Under the pieces are notes generated by a model that made no database searches, was not told where the DNA came from, and saw nothing but the letters and a program-made list of their open reading frames with translations. Positions 56,464-64,000 of a stretch of 64,000 nucleotides of DNA are shown here, piece by piece. The DNA lies in NCBI GenBank assembly GCA_035266845.1, contig DATFMP010000055.1, forward strand, positions 1 through 64,000, read 5' to 3'. The stretch's first letter is position 1, and every line of letters begins with the position of its first letter. Origin of the DNA: DATFMP01 sp035266845. GTDB taxonomy: Bacteria; SAR324; JACQKK01. The translations under genes and the position numbers were made by a program.

Positions 56464-56685
56464 ATGTCCTCGTTCGCCAAGACCGTTGAGCTCAGCGCCG
56501 AATCTCCCAATGGCTTTCAGGAAGCCATCGCGGAGGGCATCAAGTACGCATCGCAGACCCTGCGCAACATCCGCAGCGCGTGGGTGGAGAACCAGGAGGT
56601 GCTCGTGGCCGACGGCACCGTAAAGGGCTATCGCGTCCACCTGAAAATCACCTTCCTGCTCGAAAGCCACGAGCACGTGCGGTAA
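56464..56685 (+). CDS. Dodecin, flavin-binding small protein
   Basis: 73 residues, typical dodecin length. AKTVELSAESPNGFQEAIAEGI, then ASQTLRNIRSAWVENQEVLV, with the flavin-stacking Trp40, and GYRVHLKITFLLE. Dodecins form hollow dodecamers that store flavin. AAGGAGAG upstream of the ATG. Divergent from rarA, followed by an acyl-CoA ligase. Confidence 0.9.
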   Translation: MSSFAKTVELSAESPNGFQEAIAEGIKYASQTLRNIRSAWVENQEVLVADGTVKGYRVHLKITFLLESHEHVR

Positions 56686-56793
56686 TCGCCATTTGCGGCC
56701 GCGCCCCGCACTGGCGGCCAGAGCACCCCGTGCGGTCCGGCCCCACGGCGTGACCGATTGCCGCCGCCCGGGCCGCAATGGTAAGGCTGGGCC

Positions 56794-58338
56794 ATGGATG
56801 CCATGGCGGGGGAGAGCCGAATCGTCAGCGGCGAGCGCACGCGCAGCCACGCCGAACTGATCCAGCGCGCCGTGCGGGCGGCGGGCGGATTGGCAAGGCT
56901 GGGCGTGGGCGCCGGCGATACCGTGGCGCTGCTGCTGCGCAACGACTTCCCGTTCCTGGAGGCGAGCCTGGCGGCCGGTATGCTGGGCGCCAGGCCCGTG
57001 CCCATCAACTGGCACTTCCAGGCCGACGAGGTGGGCTACGTGCTGCGCAATTGCGAGGCGCGGGTGCTGGTGGGCCATGGAGACCTGCTGGCAGGCGTGT
57101 CCGAGGCGGTGCCTGCCGACGTGACCGTGCTGGGGGTGCCCACACCCCCGGAGCACCTCACCGCCTATGGCCTGCCGGAAGCCGCCGACGCGCTGCCGGC
57201 CGGAGTGCAGGGCTGGGATGCGTGGCTGGCCGACCATGCGCCCCGGGCGCAGACTGTGCCCACGCCCCCGGGCCCCATGCTGTACACGGGCGGCACCACG
57301 GGCCGGCCCAAGGGCGTGCGCTACGAGGCCCCCACCCCCGCGCAGATCGACGGCATGGCAGCCATGCGCGATACCGTGTTCGGCATCCGGCCCGGCATGC
57401 GCACGGTGCTGGCCGCGCCCCTGTACCACTCCGCCCCGTTCTCCTTCGCTGCGGGCGCGCTGCGGGCCCAGGCGCACATCGTGCTGCAGCCGCGCTTCGA
57501 TGCCACGGACCTGCTGGCGCTGATCGAGCAACACCGCATCACGCACCTCTACGCCGTGCCCACCATGTTCGTGCGCCTGCTGCGCCTGCCGGAGGCGGAA
57601 CGGCGCCGGCACAGCTTGGCCTCGCTGCAGTGGGTGATGCACGCCGCGGCGCCCTGCCCGCCGGAGGTGAAGCAGGCCATGATCGACTGGTGGGGGCCCG
57701 TGATTCACGAGGCCTACGCAGCCACCGAGATGGGCTGGCTCACGCACTGCACCAGCGAGGAGGCCCAGGCCCGGCCGGGCACGGTGGGCCGGCTGATTCC
57801 GGGCGCGGTGGCCCGCATCTACGATGAGGATGGCCAAGTCCTGCCCACCGGCGAGGTGGGGGAGGTCTACGGCAAGCACACGTCCATGCCGGACTTCACC
57901 TACCACGGCCTGGACGACAAACGGCGGGCCATCGAGCGCGACGGGCTCGTCACCGCGGGGGATATGGGGTACTTCGACGAGGAGGGCTACCTGTACCTGT
58001 GCGACCGGCGCATCGACATGATCATCTCCGGCGGGGTGAACATCTACCCCGCGGAGATCGAGGCCGTGCTGATCACCATGCCCGGCGTGGCGGATTGTGC
58101 CGTGTTCGGCATTCCGGATGCGGAGTTCGGCGAGACGGTGGCCGCTGCCGTGCAGACCGTGCCCGGCGAGTCACTGACCGCGGAGGGGGTGCAGGGCTTC
58201 CTGCGCGAGCGCATTGCCCATTACAAGGTGCCGCGGCTGGTCGCCTTCCACGATGCGCTGCCGCGGCTGGATTCCGGCAAGCTTCTCAAGCGCCGGCTGC
58301 GCGATCCCTACTGGCAGGGCACGGGCCGCACCATCTGA
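56794..58338 (+). CDS. AMP-binding acyl-CoA synthetase
   Basis: 514 residues. AMP-binding motif LYTGGTTGRPKGVRYEAP near residue 165, HEAYAATEMGWLTH (A5-like), VTAGDMGYFDEEGYLYLCDR (A7/A8), and GGVNIYPAEIEAVL. The C-terminal catalytic Lys is in PRLDSGKLLKRRLR. Fatty- or aromatic-acid:CoA ligase. The usual Lys of A10 is present. ATG 56794 gives a slightly short N-terminus with no upstream homologous sequence. Substrate undetermined. Confidence 0.9.
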   Translation: MDAMAGESRIVSGERTRSHAELIQRAVRAAGGLARLGVGAGDTVALLLRNDFPFLEASLAAGMLGARPVPINWHFQADEVGYVLRNCEARVLVGHGDLLAGVSEAVPADVTVLGVPTPPEHLTAYGLPEAADALPAGVQGWDAWLADHAPRAQTVPTPPGPMLYTGGTTGRPKGVRYEAPTPAQIDGMAAMRDTVFGIRPGMRTVLAAPLYHSAPFSFAAGALRAQAHIVLQPRFDATDLLALIEQHRITHLYAVPTMFVRLLRLPEAERRRHSLASLQWVMHAAAPCPPEVKQAMIDWWGPVIHEAYAATEMGWLTHCTSEEAQARPGTVGRLIPGAVARIYDEDGQVLPTGEVGEVYGKHTSMPDFTYHGLDDKRRAIERDGLVTAGDMGYFDEEGYLYLCDRRIDMIISGGVNIYPAEIEAVLITMPGVADCAVFGIPDAEFGETVAAAVQTVPGESLTAEGVQGFLRERIAHYKVPRLVAFHDALPRLDSGKLLKRRLRDPYWQGTGRTI

Positions 58339-58378
58339 GGCCCGCCGCAACCGCTGGATCATCACCGCGAGTCCGACC

Positions 58379-58603
58379 CTACTGCCGGGCCTCCAGGTCG
58401 GCCACCATCATCCGCAGCAGATCCACCAGCGTCTCCAGCCGGTTCGTGCGGATCATCTCGATGGGCGTCTCTCCACCCAGTTGCGTGTTGGGCTCCCGCA
58501 GCCACTCATCCACCTTGGCGCGGTCGCCGTGGTGGTACATGTAGACGACCTCCAGGATCTTTTCCAGATTGCTGCGATCGTCGTCGCCGGGGCTATCGGC
58601 CAT
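58379..58603 (-). CDS. DUF2384 (MbcA/ParS/Xre antitoxin toxin-binding) small protein
   Basis: 74 residues. LREPNTQLGGETPIEMIRTNRLETLVDLLRMMVADLE is the DUF2384 toxin-binding pattern (N-x-x-L-G-G-x-T-P-x-E). No Xre DNA-binding half and no RES-domain toxin lie beside it. It may regulate a partner elsewhere. ATG 58603 with GGGAGA upstream. Convergent with the acyl-CoA synthetase across 40 bases. Confidence 0.75.
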   Translation of the reverse strand: MADSPGDDDRSNLEKILEVVYMYHHGDRAKVDEWLREPNTQLGGETPIEMIRTNRLETLVDLLRMMVADLEARQ

Positions 58604-58721
58604 AAACGCGTCTCCCTTGTCGGGGATGGGACTCCAAGGCGGGTTGGTCAACAATGCTACGCGTGTTGGGGCCGGATTCCAAGCGCGCCCCAGGGAGGCA
58701 CAGCGCGGGGCGGGGCGGCGT

Positions 58722-59486
58722 TCAGCGCAGTCCCAGCGCGGCCAGCGCGCAGGCCGCGAGGGCGGCCGTCTCCGCGCGCAGGGTGGTGGGCCCCAGCCGG
58801 ATCGGGACGTAGCCGGCGGCCATGGCCGCGGCCACCTCGTCATCGGTGAGCCCCCCCTCCGGCCCGATCAGCACGTGCACGGCCAGGGACGGCGGAACGG
58901 CCCCGGCGGCGGGTGCGGATAGCGCGGCCAGGGTCTCCGCAGCGCTGCGCTCGGCTCCGGGGTGCAGCACCCAGCCGTGCGTCCCGGCGGCAGGCTGCGG
59001 CGCGTGGGCCTGCAGCGCTGCGGCAAGGCTGGGCACCATGGCGATGGACGGGGGGAACTGCCGGTCGCTCTGCTTGCAGGCCTCCCAGGCGATGCGCTCC
59101 ATGCGCGCCCGGGCGCGCGGCGCCTCCAGCGCCTTATGGGCCACGCTGCTATGGGCGGCCGCAAAGAAGCACAGCCCCGCCACCCCCAGCGCCGTGCAGG
59201 TCTCGACCAGGGTCTCCGTCGCCTTGTCCTTGATGACCCCCTGAAGCAGAGTTATGCGCACGGGCGGAGCGGGCGGCACGGCCAGCGGCGCCAGGATCGT
59301 GGCCTGGGCCTCGCGCCGGTCGGCGGCGGTCAGTTCCGCCTCGAAGCGCTGCCCGGCGGGATCCTGCAGGGCGAAGCGCTCGCCGGTGCGGATGCGGCGG
59401 GAGCCCAACAGGTGGCGGGCCTCCTCGCCGCGCAGGACGACGGTCTGGCCCGGGGTCAGCGGGGCATCGTGCAGGAAGTAGGTCAT
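58722..59486 (-). CDS. rsmE: 16S rRNA m3U1498 methyltransferase
   Basis: 254 residues. SPOUT family: HLLGSRRIRTGERFALQDP (PUA-like N-terminus), QGVIKDKATETLVETCTALGV, WEACKQSDRQFPPSI, and the SAM-knot VLIGPEGGLTDDEV with RLGPTTLRAETAAL. ATG 59486, 13 bases after ntrX; the three genes rsmE-ntrX-ntrY form a minus-strand operon. Confidence 0.95.
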   Translation of the reverse strand: MTYFLHDAPLTPGQTVVLRGEEARHLLGSRRIRTGERFALQDPAGQRFEAELTAADRREAQATILAPLAVPPAPPVRITLLQGVIKDKATETLVETCTALGVAGLCFFAAAHSSVAHKALEAPRARARMERIAWEACKQSDRQFPPSIAMVPSLAAALQAHAPQPAAGTHGWVLHPGAERSAAETLAALSAPAAGAVPPSLAVHVLIGPEGGLTDDEVAAAMAAGYVPIRLGPTTLRAETAALAACALAALGLR

Positions 59487-59499
59487 GCCGCGCCAGTCC

Positions 59500-60894
59500 C
59501 TAGCCGGCTTCGATGCCCAACTGCTTGATCTTCTTGTGCAGGTTGCTCCGCTCCAACTTGATGGCCTCGGCCGTGCGGGAGATGTTCCAGTTGAAGCGCT
59601 CCAGTTGCGCGCGCAGGAAGGCGCGCTCGAAGGCGTCCTTGGCCTCGCGATAGGTATCGCCCCAGTCGGCCAGCTGATCACCGTCGTTGGAGGCCGGCGG
59701 CTCCTGGGCGGAGCCCACGGCCTGCCGGATGGCCGGGGGAATATCCTCGGTGCGGATGCGATCGCCCGAGACCATGATGATCATGCGCTCGACGATGTTC
59801 TTCAGCTCGCGCACGTTGCCGGGCCACTTGTACTGCTTGAGCACCTCCAGTGCATCCGGGGCGATCTGCTTGGGCTTGTGCCCGTAGACCTGCGAGAAGT
59901 ACTCGATGAAATAGGGCACGAGCAGGTCCACATCCCCCGCCCGATCGCGCAGGGGCGGCACATCGAGGGGCAGTACGGCCAGCCGGTAGTAGAGGTCCTC
60001 CCGGAAGCGCCCGGCGGCGATCTCCTCCTCGAGCTTCTTGTTGGAGGCGGCGATCACGCGCACGTCCACGGCGATGGTCTTGTTGCCGCCCACGCGCTCG
60101 AAGCGCTGTTCCTGCAGCACGCGTAGAATCTTGGCCTGGGTCTTCAGGCTCATGTCGCCGATCTCGTCCAGGAACAACGTGCCGGCGTTGGCTTGGTCGA
60201 ACTTGCCGATCTTCTTGGCCGTGGCCCCGGTGAACGCGCCCTTCTCGTGTCCGAACAACTCGCTCTCGATCAACTCCTCGGGAATGGCCGCGCAGTTTAC
60301 CTCCACGAACGGGCCGTCCTTGCGGGGGCTCTGGGCGTGGATCATGTGGGCTACCGCCTCCTTGCCGGTGCCGTTCTCCCCGTGGATCAGCACCCACGCA
60401 TCGCTGGCGGCGGCGCGCTCCGCCTGCTCCATCAGCCGGCGGAAGGCCACGCTCTGCCCCACGATGCGGTGCTGGCTGCGCTGCATGTCGTCGCGCAGGC
60501 GCACGTTCTCCCGTTCCAGCTTGGACTGGCGCAGGGCGTTGCTCAGCGTGAGCATCAGGGTCTCGGCCGAGAAGGGCTTCTCGACGAAGTGATAGGCGCC
60601 GTGCTTGGTGGCGGTCACGGCCGTGTCAATGTTGGCGTGACCGGACAGCATGATCACCGGCAGATTGACGCTCTGGGCCTTGAGCTGCTTGAGCACCTCG
60701 ATGCCGTCGATCTGGGGCAGCCAGATATCCAGCAGCACCGCATCGATGGGCGGGTCGCCATCGGATTGGTAGCGTGCCAGGGCCTCCTCGCCGCTCTTGG
60801 CAAGGGCCACCTGGTAGCCCTCGTCCTGGAGCAGGTCCTTCACGCTGCTGAGAATGGCCTGTTCGTCGTCAACGACAAGAATCGTCTGCGCCAT
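59500..60894 (-). CDS. ntrX: NtrX-type sigma-54-dependent response regulator
   Basis: 464 residues. Receiver domain with acidic pocket ILVVDDEQ and phosphoacceptor Asp56 in VLLDIWLPQIDG. AAA+ domain with Walker A IHGENGTGKE and sigma-54-contacting GAFTGA near residue 225. C-terminal Fis-type helix-turn-helix (RTAEAIKLERSNLHKKIKQLG). It activates sigma-54 promoters when phosphorylated by NtrY. Lies between ntrY (56 bases upstream) and rsmE. Confidence 0.95.
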   Translation of the reverse strand: MAQTILVVDDEQAILSSVKDLLQDEGYQVALAKSGEEALARYQSDGDPPIDAVLLDIWLPQIDGIEVLKQLKAQSVNLPVIMLSGHANIDTAVTATKHGAYHFVEKPFSAETLMLTLSNALRQSKLERENVRLRDDMQRSQHRIVGQSVAFRRLMEQAERAAASDAWVLIHGENGTGKEAVAHMIHAQSPRKDGPFVEVNCAAIPEELIESELFGHEKGAFTGATAKKIGKFDQANAGTLFLDEIGDMSLKTQAKILRVLQEQRFERVGGNKTIAVDVRVIAASNKKLEEEIAAGRFREDLYYRLAVLPLDVPPLRDRAGDVDLLVPYFIEYFSQVYGHKPKQIAPDALEVLKQYKWPGNVRELKNIVERMIIMVSGDRIRTEDIPPAIRQAVGSAQEPPASNDGDQLADWGDTYREAKDAFERAFLRAQLERFNWNISRTAEAIKLERSNLHKKIKQLGIEAG

Positions 60895-60950
60895 CGTTTC
60901 GCACGGCAGGGTTGGGACGGACGGTCAGGCAGAGGCCCGCGTTCCGTCTG

Positions 60951-63152
60951 TCAGCGAAGGCGGAACTCCATGGAGAACACGGTGCCGCGGGGCTTGCGGT
61001 CGCTGTAACGGATGTAGCCATTATGGTCCGATACGATCTGGTTCACAATGGTAAGCCCCAATCCGGTGCCGCCCTCCTTGGTGGAGGTATACGGTTCGAA
61101 CATACGTGCCCGGATATGATCGGGCACGCCGCTGCCGTCGTCCATCACCTCTACGTTCACGGCCTGGGCCTGCGCGTCGTAACCGGTGCGGATGGTGATC
61201 GTGCCGCCACCGTGGGTGGCGGCCACGGCATTGTCGATCAGGTTGGTGAAGACCCGCTTCATCTGCTCCTTGTCCAGCGGGAACGGCGGCAGGCTGCTGT
61301 CCAGTTGTAGATCCAGGCGCACCTGTTCGGGCAGCCCGTTCTCGTAGAAGTCCGACAATTCCTTGATCACCGCGTTGAGATCGCCCGGCATCGGCCGCGA
61401 TTCGGGCAGCTTGGCGAACAGGGAGAACTCGTTGACCATCTTCTTGAGGCTGGTCACCTCGTTGATGATCGTGGCCGTGCACTGATCCAGCACGTCGCCC
61501 TCGCCGTCCAGGCCCGCCAAGTACTTGCGGCGAATGCGCTGGGCGGAAAGCTGGATGGGCGTGAGCGGGTTCTTGATCTCGTGCGCGATGCGGCGCGCCA
61601 CCTCGCGCCAAGCCAGCGCCCGCTGGTTGCGCTGCAGGGCGGAGACGTCCTTCAGCAGAGCCACCGTGCCCTCGGACTGGCCGTCCTGGTTCTCCAGCGC
61701 CAGCAGGTTCACCTCGATGATGGCCGCCTTGCGGTTGGCCGCCAGGTTCAGGTTGCGTGTGAGCTGCCGCTTGGATTCGGTGCGCATGCGGTCCAGCATC
61801 TCGTCCAGCAGGTCCACCACGTCCCGCGGCAGCACAGCGCGGTAGTGCCGGTCCTGCCAGGTATCCTGCCGGAGCTGCACCAAGCGCCGCGCGGTGCGGT
61901 TGAGCGCCGTCACGCTGCCCATCGGATCGAGAGAGACGATGCCCGCGTCGATGTTCTCCAACAGCAGCTCCACCAGGCGGTTGCGCTCGCCCAACTGGTG
62001 GTGGCTCGCCCGGAGGTCCTCGGTGGTCTGCAGCAGCTTGAGGTTCTGCTCCTTGAGCTGCCGGCTCATGGCGTTGAAGGATGTCACCACGCCGGCAAAG
62101 TCCGCCTCCAGCGGCCCCAGGCTGGACTGATCGACCTGATAGCCCAACTCACCTTCGGATACCCGGTGCGTGGCGTCGTCCAGCTTCTCGATGGGCGCCA
62201 CGAATCCGCGCGCCAGATAGAAGGCGATCCACGTGGCCGCGAAGATGATCAGCAACGTCATCACGATCAGGAACGTCAGCACCAATGCGGCCAGATCGCG
62301 GCTGAAGAAGCGGCTGTGCTCGAAGCGCGAGTTCAGCACCGTCAGCGCCGTGGTCAGCTCCGGAGGTGTGAGCGTGAGCACCTCCACCTTGAGCGGCGAA
62401 TCCGGCACAGGGCGCAGCACGTGGCGCGCGGCGCGGCCGCCGTGCTGGTCCGTCCAGGCGATCTCGCTCCCGTTCTGGAACTCCTGTGGCGGCGGATACT
62501 GCCAAGCCGCACCCGCGGCCTCGCCGGAGACCCACTGGGCGATGAGCTGATCGTCCTTGTCGTAGACGAACACCCCGCCCTCGAAGCTCGGCCGGTAGCC
62601 GCCGAGCCAGTCCGGCCGATCGTAGGCCGTCCGTTTGCGCGGCAGGTAGGCCACCAGCTCGTCCGCCCGCTGCCGCATGCGCGCGTCATCGCGGGAAGTC
62701 AGCTCCTTGGTCACCACCTGCGCGTTGGTGAGCACGCGGCTGAACTCGCCCTGCGACCAGTTCTCGAACAGGAACGCCATGAAGCCGCCGGCCATCAGGT
62801 GGAAGGCCGTGGAGGGCAGCGAGAGGGCGACGAACGCAATGATGAGCTTCGTCTTCAGGCGCACCCCGGCAAATGGCTGCTTGCGCTCGTAGATCAGCTT
62901 GAACAGGTTGCGCAACAGCATGTAGAACACCGTCGTAAGCAAGACGATGTTCACGTTCACCGCCACGAAGATGGTCAGGTTCGTGTCGATGCGCTTCCAG
63001 TCGTTGAAGCCCGAGTAGTTCACCAGGAATGCGAACAGCACGATGATCACCGCGAGCAGCGAAAGGATGCTGATCACGCGGTTGCGGATGCGCACACGAT
63101 CGCGCCGGGCCTGGGCTTCGGAGCGTTTGGAAGGCACGGAGGGACTGGCCAT
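60951..63152 (-). CDS. ntrY: NtrY-type membrane sensor histidine kinase
   Basis: 733 residues. N-terminal membrane helices (about 26-47, 58-85, 106-132), periplasmic segment, another helix (about 287-315), HAMP, PAS (LVELLLENIDAGIVSLDPMG), dimerisation box with His in RRIAHEIKNPLTPI, and ATPase boxes FTNLIDNAVAATHGGG and GGTGLGLTIVNQI. Matches NtrY, which pairs with NtrX in nitrogen or redox sensing in many bacteria. Signal not visible. First gene of the operon with ntrX and rsmE; candidate promoter at 63237-63264. Confidence 0.92.
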   Translation of the reverse strand: MASPSVPSKRSEAQARRDRVRIRNRVISILSLLAVIIVLFAFLVNYSGFNDWKRIDTNLTIFVAVNVNIVLLTTVFYMLLRNLFKLIYERKQPFAGVRLKTKLIIAFVALSLPSTAFHLMAGGFMAFLFENWSQGEFSRVLTNAQVVTKELTSRDDARMRQRADELVAYLPRKRTAYDRPDWLGGYRPSFEGGVFVYDKDDQLIAQWVSGEAAGAAWQYPPPQEFQNGSEIAWTDQHGGRAARHVLRPVPDSPLKVEVLTLTPPELTTALTVLNSRFEHSRFFSRDLAALVLTFLIVMTLLIIFAATWIAFYLARGFVAPIEKLDDATHRVSEGELGYQVDQSSLGPLEADFAGVVTSFNAMSRQLKEQNLKLLQTTEDLRASHHQLGERNRLVELLLENIDAGIVSLDPMGSVTALNRTARRLVQLRQDTWQDRHYRAVLPRDVVDLLDEMLDRMRTESKRQLTRNLNLAANRKAAIIEVNLLALENQDGQSEGTVALLKDVSALQRNQRALAWREVARRIAHEIKNPLTPIQLSAQRIRRKYLAGLDGEGDVLDQCTATIINEVTSLKKMVNEFSLFAKLPESRPMPGDLNAVIKELSDFYENGLPEQVRLDLQLDSSLPPFPLDKEQMKRVFTNLIDNAVAATHGGGTITIRTGYDAQAQAVNVEVMDDGSGVPDHIRARMFEPYTSTKEGGTGLGLTIVNQIVSDHNGYIRYSDRKPRGTVFSMEFRLR

Positions 63153-63236
63153 CAGTGAGTGCTGTGGCGACCGCGCTTGGCGGAGGCTTTACAGGGAGGT
63201 GGAAGGGGCTTCAAACCCACTCAAGTTGTTGAGAAT

Positions 63237-63264
63237 ATTATCATTGGCGCGGAGGGTTGTCTAA
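63237..63264 (-). promoter_or_regulatory. Candidate promoter of ntrY-ntrX-rsmE
   Basis: On the minus strand: -35 TTAGAC (63264-63259), 16-base spacer, -10 GATAAT (63242-63237), in an A/T-rich patch about 85 bases before the ntrY start. Confidence 0.4.
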
Positions 63265-63421
63265 GGTCGCGAGGTGCCGCGCCTGGGTGCCTTCCACGCC
63301 CCGATGCGCGGCTGCGTGGCCGAGGGCCCACATTCCCCCTTCCGCACCGCGATGCGGGTGTGCTATGAATAGCAGTTCCTGCGGAGACGCGGCTTGCCGA
63401 GCGGCCCTGCGGGCAACACAT

Positions 63422-63494
63422 GCTCCCGTAGTTAAACTGGACATAACGGTGGATTGCGATTCCGCTATTCCAGGTTCGAGTCCTGGCGGGAGCA
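63422..63494 (+). tRNA. tRNA-Arg (anticodon GCG)
   Basis: All arms fold: acceptor GCTCCCG/CGGGAGC, D-stem GTTA/TAAC with G18G19 and A20, anticodon stem GTGGA/TCCGC (one U-G pair), loop TTGCGAT, 4-base variable loop TATT, T-stem CCAGG/CCTGG with loop TTCGAGT, discriminator A. The anticodon GCG reads CGC; A20 and C35 are arginine identity elements. CCA is not encoded. Most bacteria read CGC with an ACG anticodon converted to ICG. Confidence 0.9.
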
Positions 63495-63729
63495 CTTCCT
63501 TCACAACCTGAGCCGGCCCGGTTTTCGCCACCGGCGTGCGGCCCCATCGATGGGGCTGCGCCGCGCGGGAGCCTGCCTCGTGCCGCGGCAGCGATCTCGT
63601 CCAGCGTGAACCTGCGTGTGCCGTAGGTTGAGCCGGCGAGTGGAGCCACGCCGGGTACGATTGGGGCACCTGCGCCGGCGGATCGGCGCGGGCGGCAGGC
63701 TTGCCTGCCGCCAAGCGGGTGCCGAGCGG

Positions 63730-64000
63730 CTAGGCGGAGGGCCCGCCGATGCCGTAGAGGTCGCGCGTGGTCTTGATGGAGCGGTGCCCCAATAGACGTT
63801 GCAGCGTGCGCAGATCACCCCCGCGCCCCAGAACGGTACGGGCGAAGGTGTGCCGCAGGGTTTGCGGGGTGGTCTTGAAGCCCAGCGCCGCATCCTCCCG
63901 CAGCGTCTTCACGATGCGCTGCACCTGCCGCGCCGTGATCCGATAGCTGCCGTCCTTCTTGTTGCGCTGGCGACTGACCACCAGCGGGTCGTGCGACTCC
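63730..64000 (-). CDS. Tyrosine recombinase/phage-type integrase, 3' part (runs off the right edge)
   Basis: About 90 C-terminal residues are visible and the frame stays open to the window edge. The catalytic core shows TPQTLRHTFARTVL (His-x-x-Arg box reads LRHTFA), LGRGGDLRTLQRLLGHRSIKTT (second His of LLGH) and the nucleophile Tyr in TTRDLYGIG. A short XerC-like or integrase enzyme. Its 3' end points towards the tRNA-Arg gene 236 bases away, the usual layout at an integration site. The gap 63495-63729 has no gene; a 16-base perfect palindrome lies at 63541-63556. Confidence 0.8.
   Translation of the reverse strand, partial: ESHDPLVVSRQRNKKDGSYRITARQVQRIVKTLREDAALGFKTTPQTLRHTFARTVLGRGGDLRTLQRLLGHRSIKTTRDLYGIGGPSA

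Noticed and set aside
63501..63893. Minus-strand frame overlapping the recombinase
   Set aside because: Shadow frame; the neighbouring frame carries the integrase catalytic residues.

Overview
The window is very GC-rich DNA from a Gram-negative bacterium, densely packed with short operons on both strands. Gram-negative traits are a LolC/E-type lipoprotein-release permease, a periplasmic amidase with a signal peptide, two beta-barrel-like exported proteins, a DUF1127 protein with a GcvA-like LysR regulator, and an NtrY/NtrX pair. Several features argue against an ordinary gammaproteobacterium: the gene order rho-rpmE-prfA, an IleRS of the PGIHHV subtype behind a T-box leader, a CysRS with HIGN/MGKS signatures, an F420-type LLM oxidoreductase and a RarA with an extra C-terminal half. 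A deltaproteobacterium-like or uncultured lineage (Methylomirabilota, Tectomicrobia or Acidobacteriota type) fits better, but the lineage cannot be fixed from this window.

Layout. 0-5 kb: HMG-CoA synthase-like/DUF35 fusion, Lnt-like nitrilase, SCP2-type thiolase. 5-10.7 kb: arsR-SRPBCC-doxX operon, SDR, alaX, cysS, tatC. 11-24 kb: mostly housekeeping genes (amidase, metF, LLM oxidoreductase, methyltransferase, a 50-residue membrane protein, lysA-like, LytR_C lipoprotein, gcvT, thioesterase, carA, crp-like). 23.8-27.7 kb: ECF sigma with a zinc anti-sigma candidate, then prfA, rpmE and rho. 28.3-33.6 kb: a tightly coupled minus-strand operon of a double VOC protein, a phosphohexomutase with a histone-H1-like tail, coaD-like, and an FtsK-type membrane domain without a motor. 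33.8-46 kb: cinA-like, Gfo/Idh/MocA, an unknown protein, a cysteine-free DsbA-like protein, a large acyl-CoA dehydrogenase, pcm, CBS protein, GST, DUF1127/LysR pair, lolC/E. 46-51.8 kb: sigma-region-4-like protein, T-box leader plus ileS, thioesterase, PfkB sugar kinase. 51.9-63.2 kb: two tandem paralogous exported proteins, zinc-ribbon protein, RarA fusion, dodecin, acyl-CoA ligase, DUF2384 protein, rsmE-ntrX-ntrY operon. The right edge holds a tRNA-Arg(GCG) gene and the 3' part of a tyrosine recombinase, possibly one end of an integrated element.

Non-coding structure is unusually informative. The best find is a complete-looking T-box leader before ileS. It has an AUC specifier in a well-formed specifier loop, a UGGU acceptor-binding sequence, and a competing intrinsic terminator. 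A dispersed palindromic repeat family occurs five times, each time between two convergent genes, which suggests a two-way terminator role. A different set of GC-rich hairpins and direct repeats lies in divergent gaps. No CRISPR array, rRNA gene or complete insertion sequence was seen.
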